Assembly: GCA_964544605.1 (NCBI GenBank)
Contig: CAZJBX010000020.1
Location: 1 to 51,954, forward strand
Source of the DNA: JAMIFN01 sp964544605
GTDB taxonomy: Bacteria; Pseudomonadota; Gammaproteobacteria; Burkholderiales; Burkholderiaceae_C
DNA: 51,954 nucleotides
Reading direction: 5' to 3'
The notes beneath the pieces are model-generated. The model worked only from the letters and a program-made list of their open reading frames with translations, was not told the origin of the DNA and did not search any database. The position numbers and the translations under genes are program-made. Positions 51,363-51,954 of the stretch are shown here, piece after piece (position 1 is the first letter of the stretch; every line of letters starts with the position of its first letter).

Positions 51363-51773
51363 ATGAAAGTTTCACACGCTATCTTCACCCTCATCGCTGG
51401 CGCACTGTTCGGCTTCGGCTTGGCCTACGCCACCATGATTCAACCTGAAGTCGTGCTCAGCTTTCTGCAATTTCAAGACTGGGGCCTGATGCTCGTCATG
51501 GGCGGTGGCATGGGCGTGGCCCTCATCACCTATGTGCTGCTGCCCAAACTGCTGCCCCGCCCCCTGCTGGCCGAATCCTATGAAGTCCGCCCCCGCCCCT
51601 GGACCCGCCAAGCCTTCATCGGCTCGGCCCTCTTTGGCATCGGCTGGGGCTTGACTGGCGTCTGCCCCGGCCCCGCCATTGCGGGCTTGGGCGCAGGCAA
51701 CCTCAGCCTGCTCTGGGCCGTGGCGGGCATGGCCTTGGGCGCTTTGCTGCAAGGCTTGCTGGCGAAGAAATAA
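51363..51773 (+). CDS. YeeE/YedE family transporter, second half (PmpB-like)
   Basis: This 136-aa membrane protein with about four segments has GIGWGLTGVCPGPAIAGLGAG near 98-118, holding the Cys of the second YeeE repeat. It begins four bases after the stop of the preceding gene. The two are best read as one transporter on two chains. Confidence 0.9.
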   Translation: MKVSHAIFTLIAGALFGFGLAYATMIQPEVVLSFLQFQDWGLMLVMGGGMGVALITYVLLPKLLPRPLLAESYEVRPRPWTRQAFIGSALFGIGWGLTGVCPGPAIAGLGAGNLSLLWAVAGMALGALLQGLLAKK

Positions 51774-51784
51774 ACGCCACATTA

Positions 51785-51804
51785 GGGCACGGCAGGCCGT
51801 GCCC
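51785..51804. terminator. Perfect palindrome after the YeeE pair
   Basis: GGGCACGGC-AG-GCCGTGCCC, nine-base arms with a two-base centre, 12 bases after the last stop. No T-run follows; it could serve as a 3' structure or part of a repeat. Confidence 0.45.
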
Positions 51805-51814
51805 GACTAAGCCC

Positions 51815-51929
51815 CACCACCCCGCCCTAACGGGCCCCCCTCCAAGGGAGGGGAATAAAACCCCTTCATTTGAGGCTGCCCAATTCCCCTCCTTCGGAGG
51901 GGTGGCAGGCGCAGCCTGACGGGGTGGTG
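51815..51929. repeat. Intergenic inverted-repeat element
   Basis: CACCACCCCG (51815-51824) and CGGGGTGGTG (51920-51929) form the outer arms. Within them CCCCTCC-AAG-GGAGGGGAAT (51837-51855) and ATTCCCCTCC-TTC-GGAGGGG (51893-51912) form two inner hairpins facing each other. The layout is that of a small mobile or RNA-fold intergenic repeat. AACCACCCCGC at 51944-51954 begins what may be a second copy. Confidence 0.8.
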
Positions 51930-51954
51930 TGGAAGCAGAGAGAAACCACCCCGC

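Overview
The window looks like chromosome from a beta-proteobacterium of the order Burkholderiales. The evidence is the lysC / tRNA-Ser(GCT) neighbourhood, a lepA-lepB-DUF4845-rnc-era string, a RibB with a decayed GTP cyclohydrolase tail, the yfgM-bamB pair, and an orphan HPr gene. A family or genus cannot be fixed by reading alone. About 45 kb is a dense GC-rich backbone with housekeeping genes; the first 6.3 kb is visibly more AT-rich and acquired.

Region 1 (1-4397) is an integron gene-cassette array. It starts inside an aminoglycoside acetyltransferase cassette of the aac(6')-II type. Cassettes follow for an unknown 151-aa protein, a PD-(D/E)XK nuclease-like protein, a two-gene unit with a membrane protein, a 327-aa orphan with a TTG start, and a short cassette without a convincing gene. 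Five attC sites (58-72 bp) are readable and a sixth is decayed. No integrase gene is in the window. Region 2 (4398-6432) holds four small AT-rich genes (three membrane proteins, one DUF3293 protein) and ends beside tRNA-Ser.

Region 3 (6433-15729) holds the tRNA-Ser terminator, tRNA-Ser, lysC, ilvA, a soluble lytic transglycosylase, 5-formyl-THF cyclo-ligase, a lipoprotein and polA. Region 4 (15780-20895) is the most unusual backbone locus: a yjbEFGH/gfcABCD-like surface-polysaccharide operon with two YjbE-like proteins, the second carrying a 30-bp minisatellite and a twin CCxxxC motif. A strong terminator hairpin lies in the first codons of yjbF, YjbG and YjbH appear fused, and a palindrome lies between the -35 and -10 of the promoter.

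Region 5 (20917-30001) contains proA, an SDR, ribB and ribH, a lipoprotein resembling a GDSL hydrolase without its catalytic Ser, a cobalamin adenosyltransferase / HPr / CDF transporter operon, ssb, a GST and holA. Region 6 (30129-43628) contains lepA-lepB-DUF4845-rnc-era-NlpE-like-priA, a PP2C phosphatase diverging from a DinG-type helicase, and yfgM-bamB-Tat-exported lytic transglycosylase. Region 7 (43699-51954) has tRNA-Gly(CCC), a siderophore-interacting protein diverging from a MarR regulator across a repeated operator, argB, a MesX/MesD methionine synthase pair behind a MetR-like box, a DASS transporter, ChaA, a split YeeE/YedE transporter, and an intergenic inverted-repeat element at the right edge.

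Where a better ribosome-binding site or family alignment indicated a start inside the longest open frame, that start was used and is explained in the entry.
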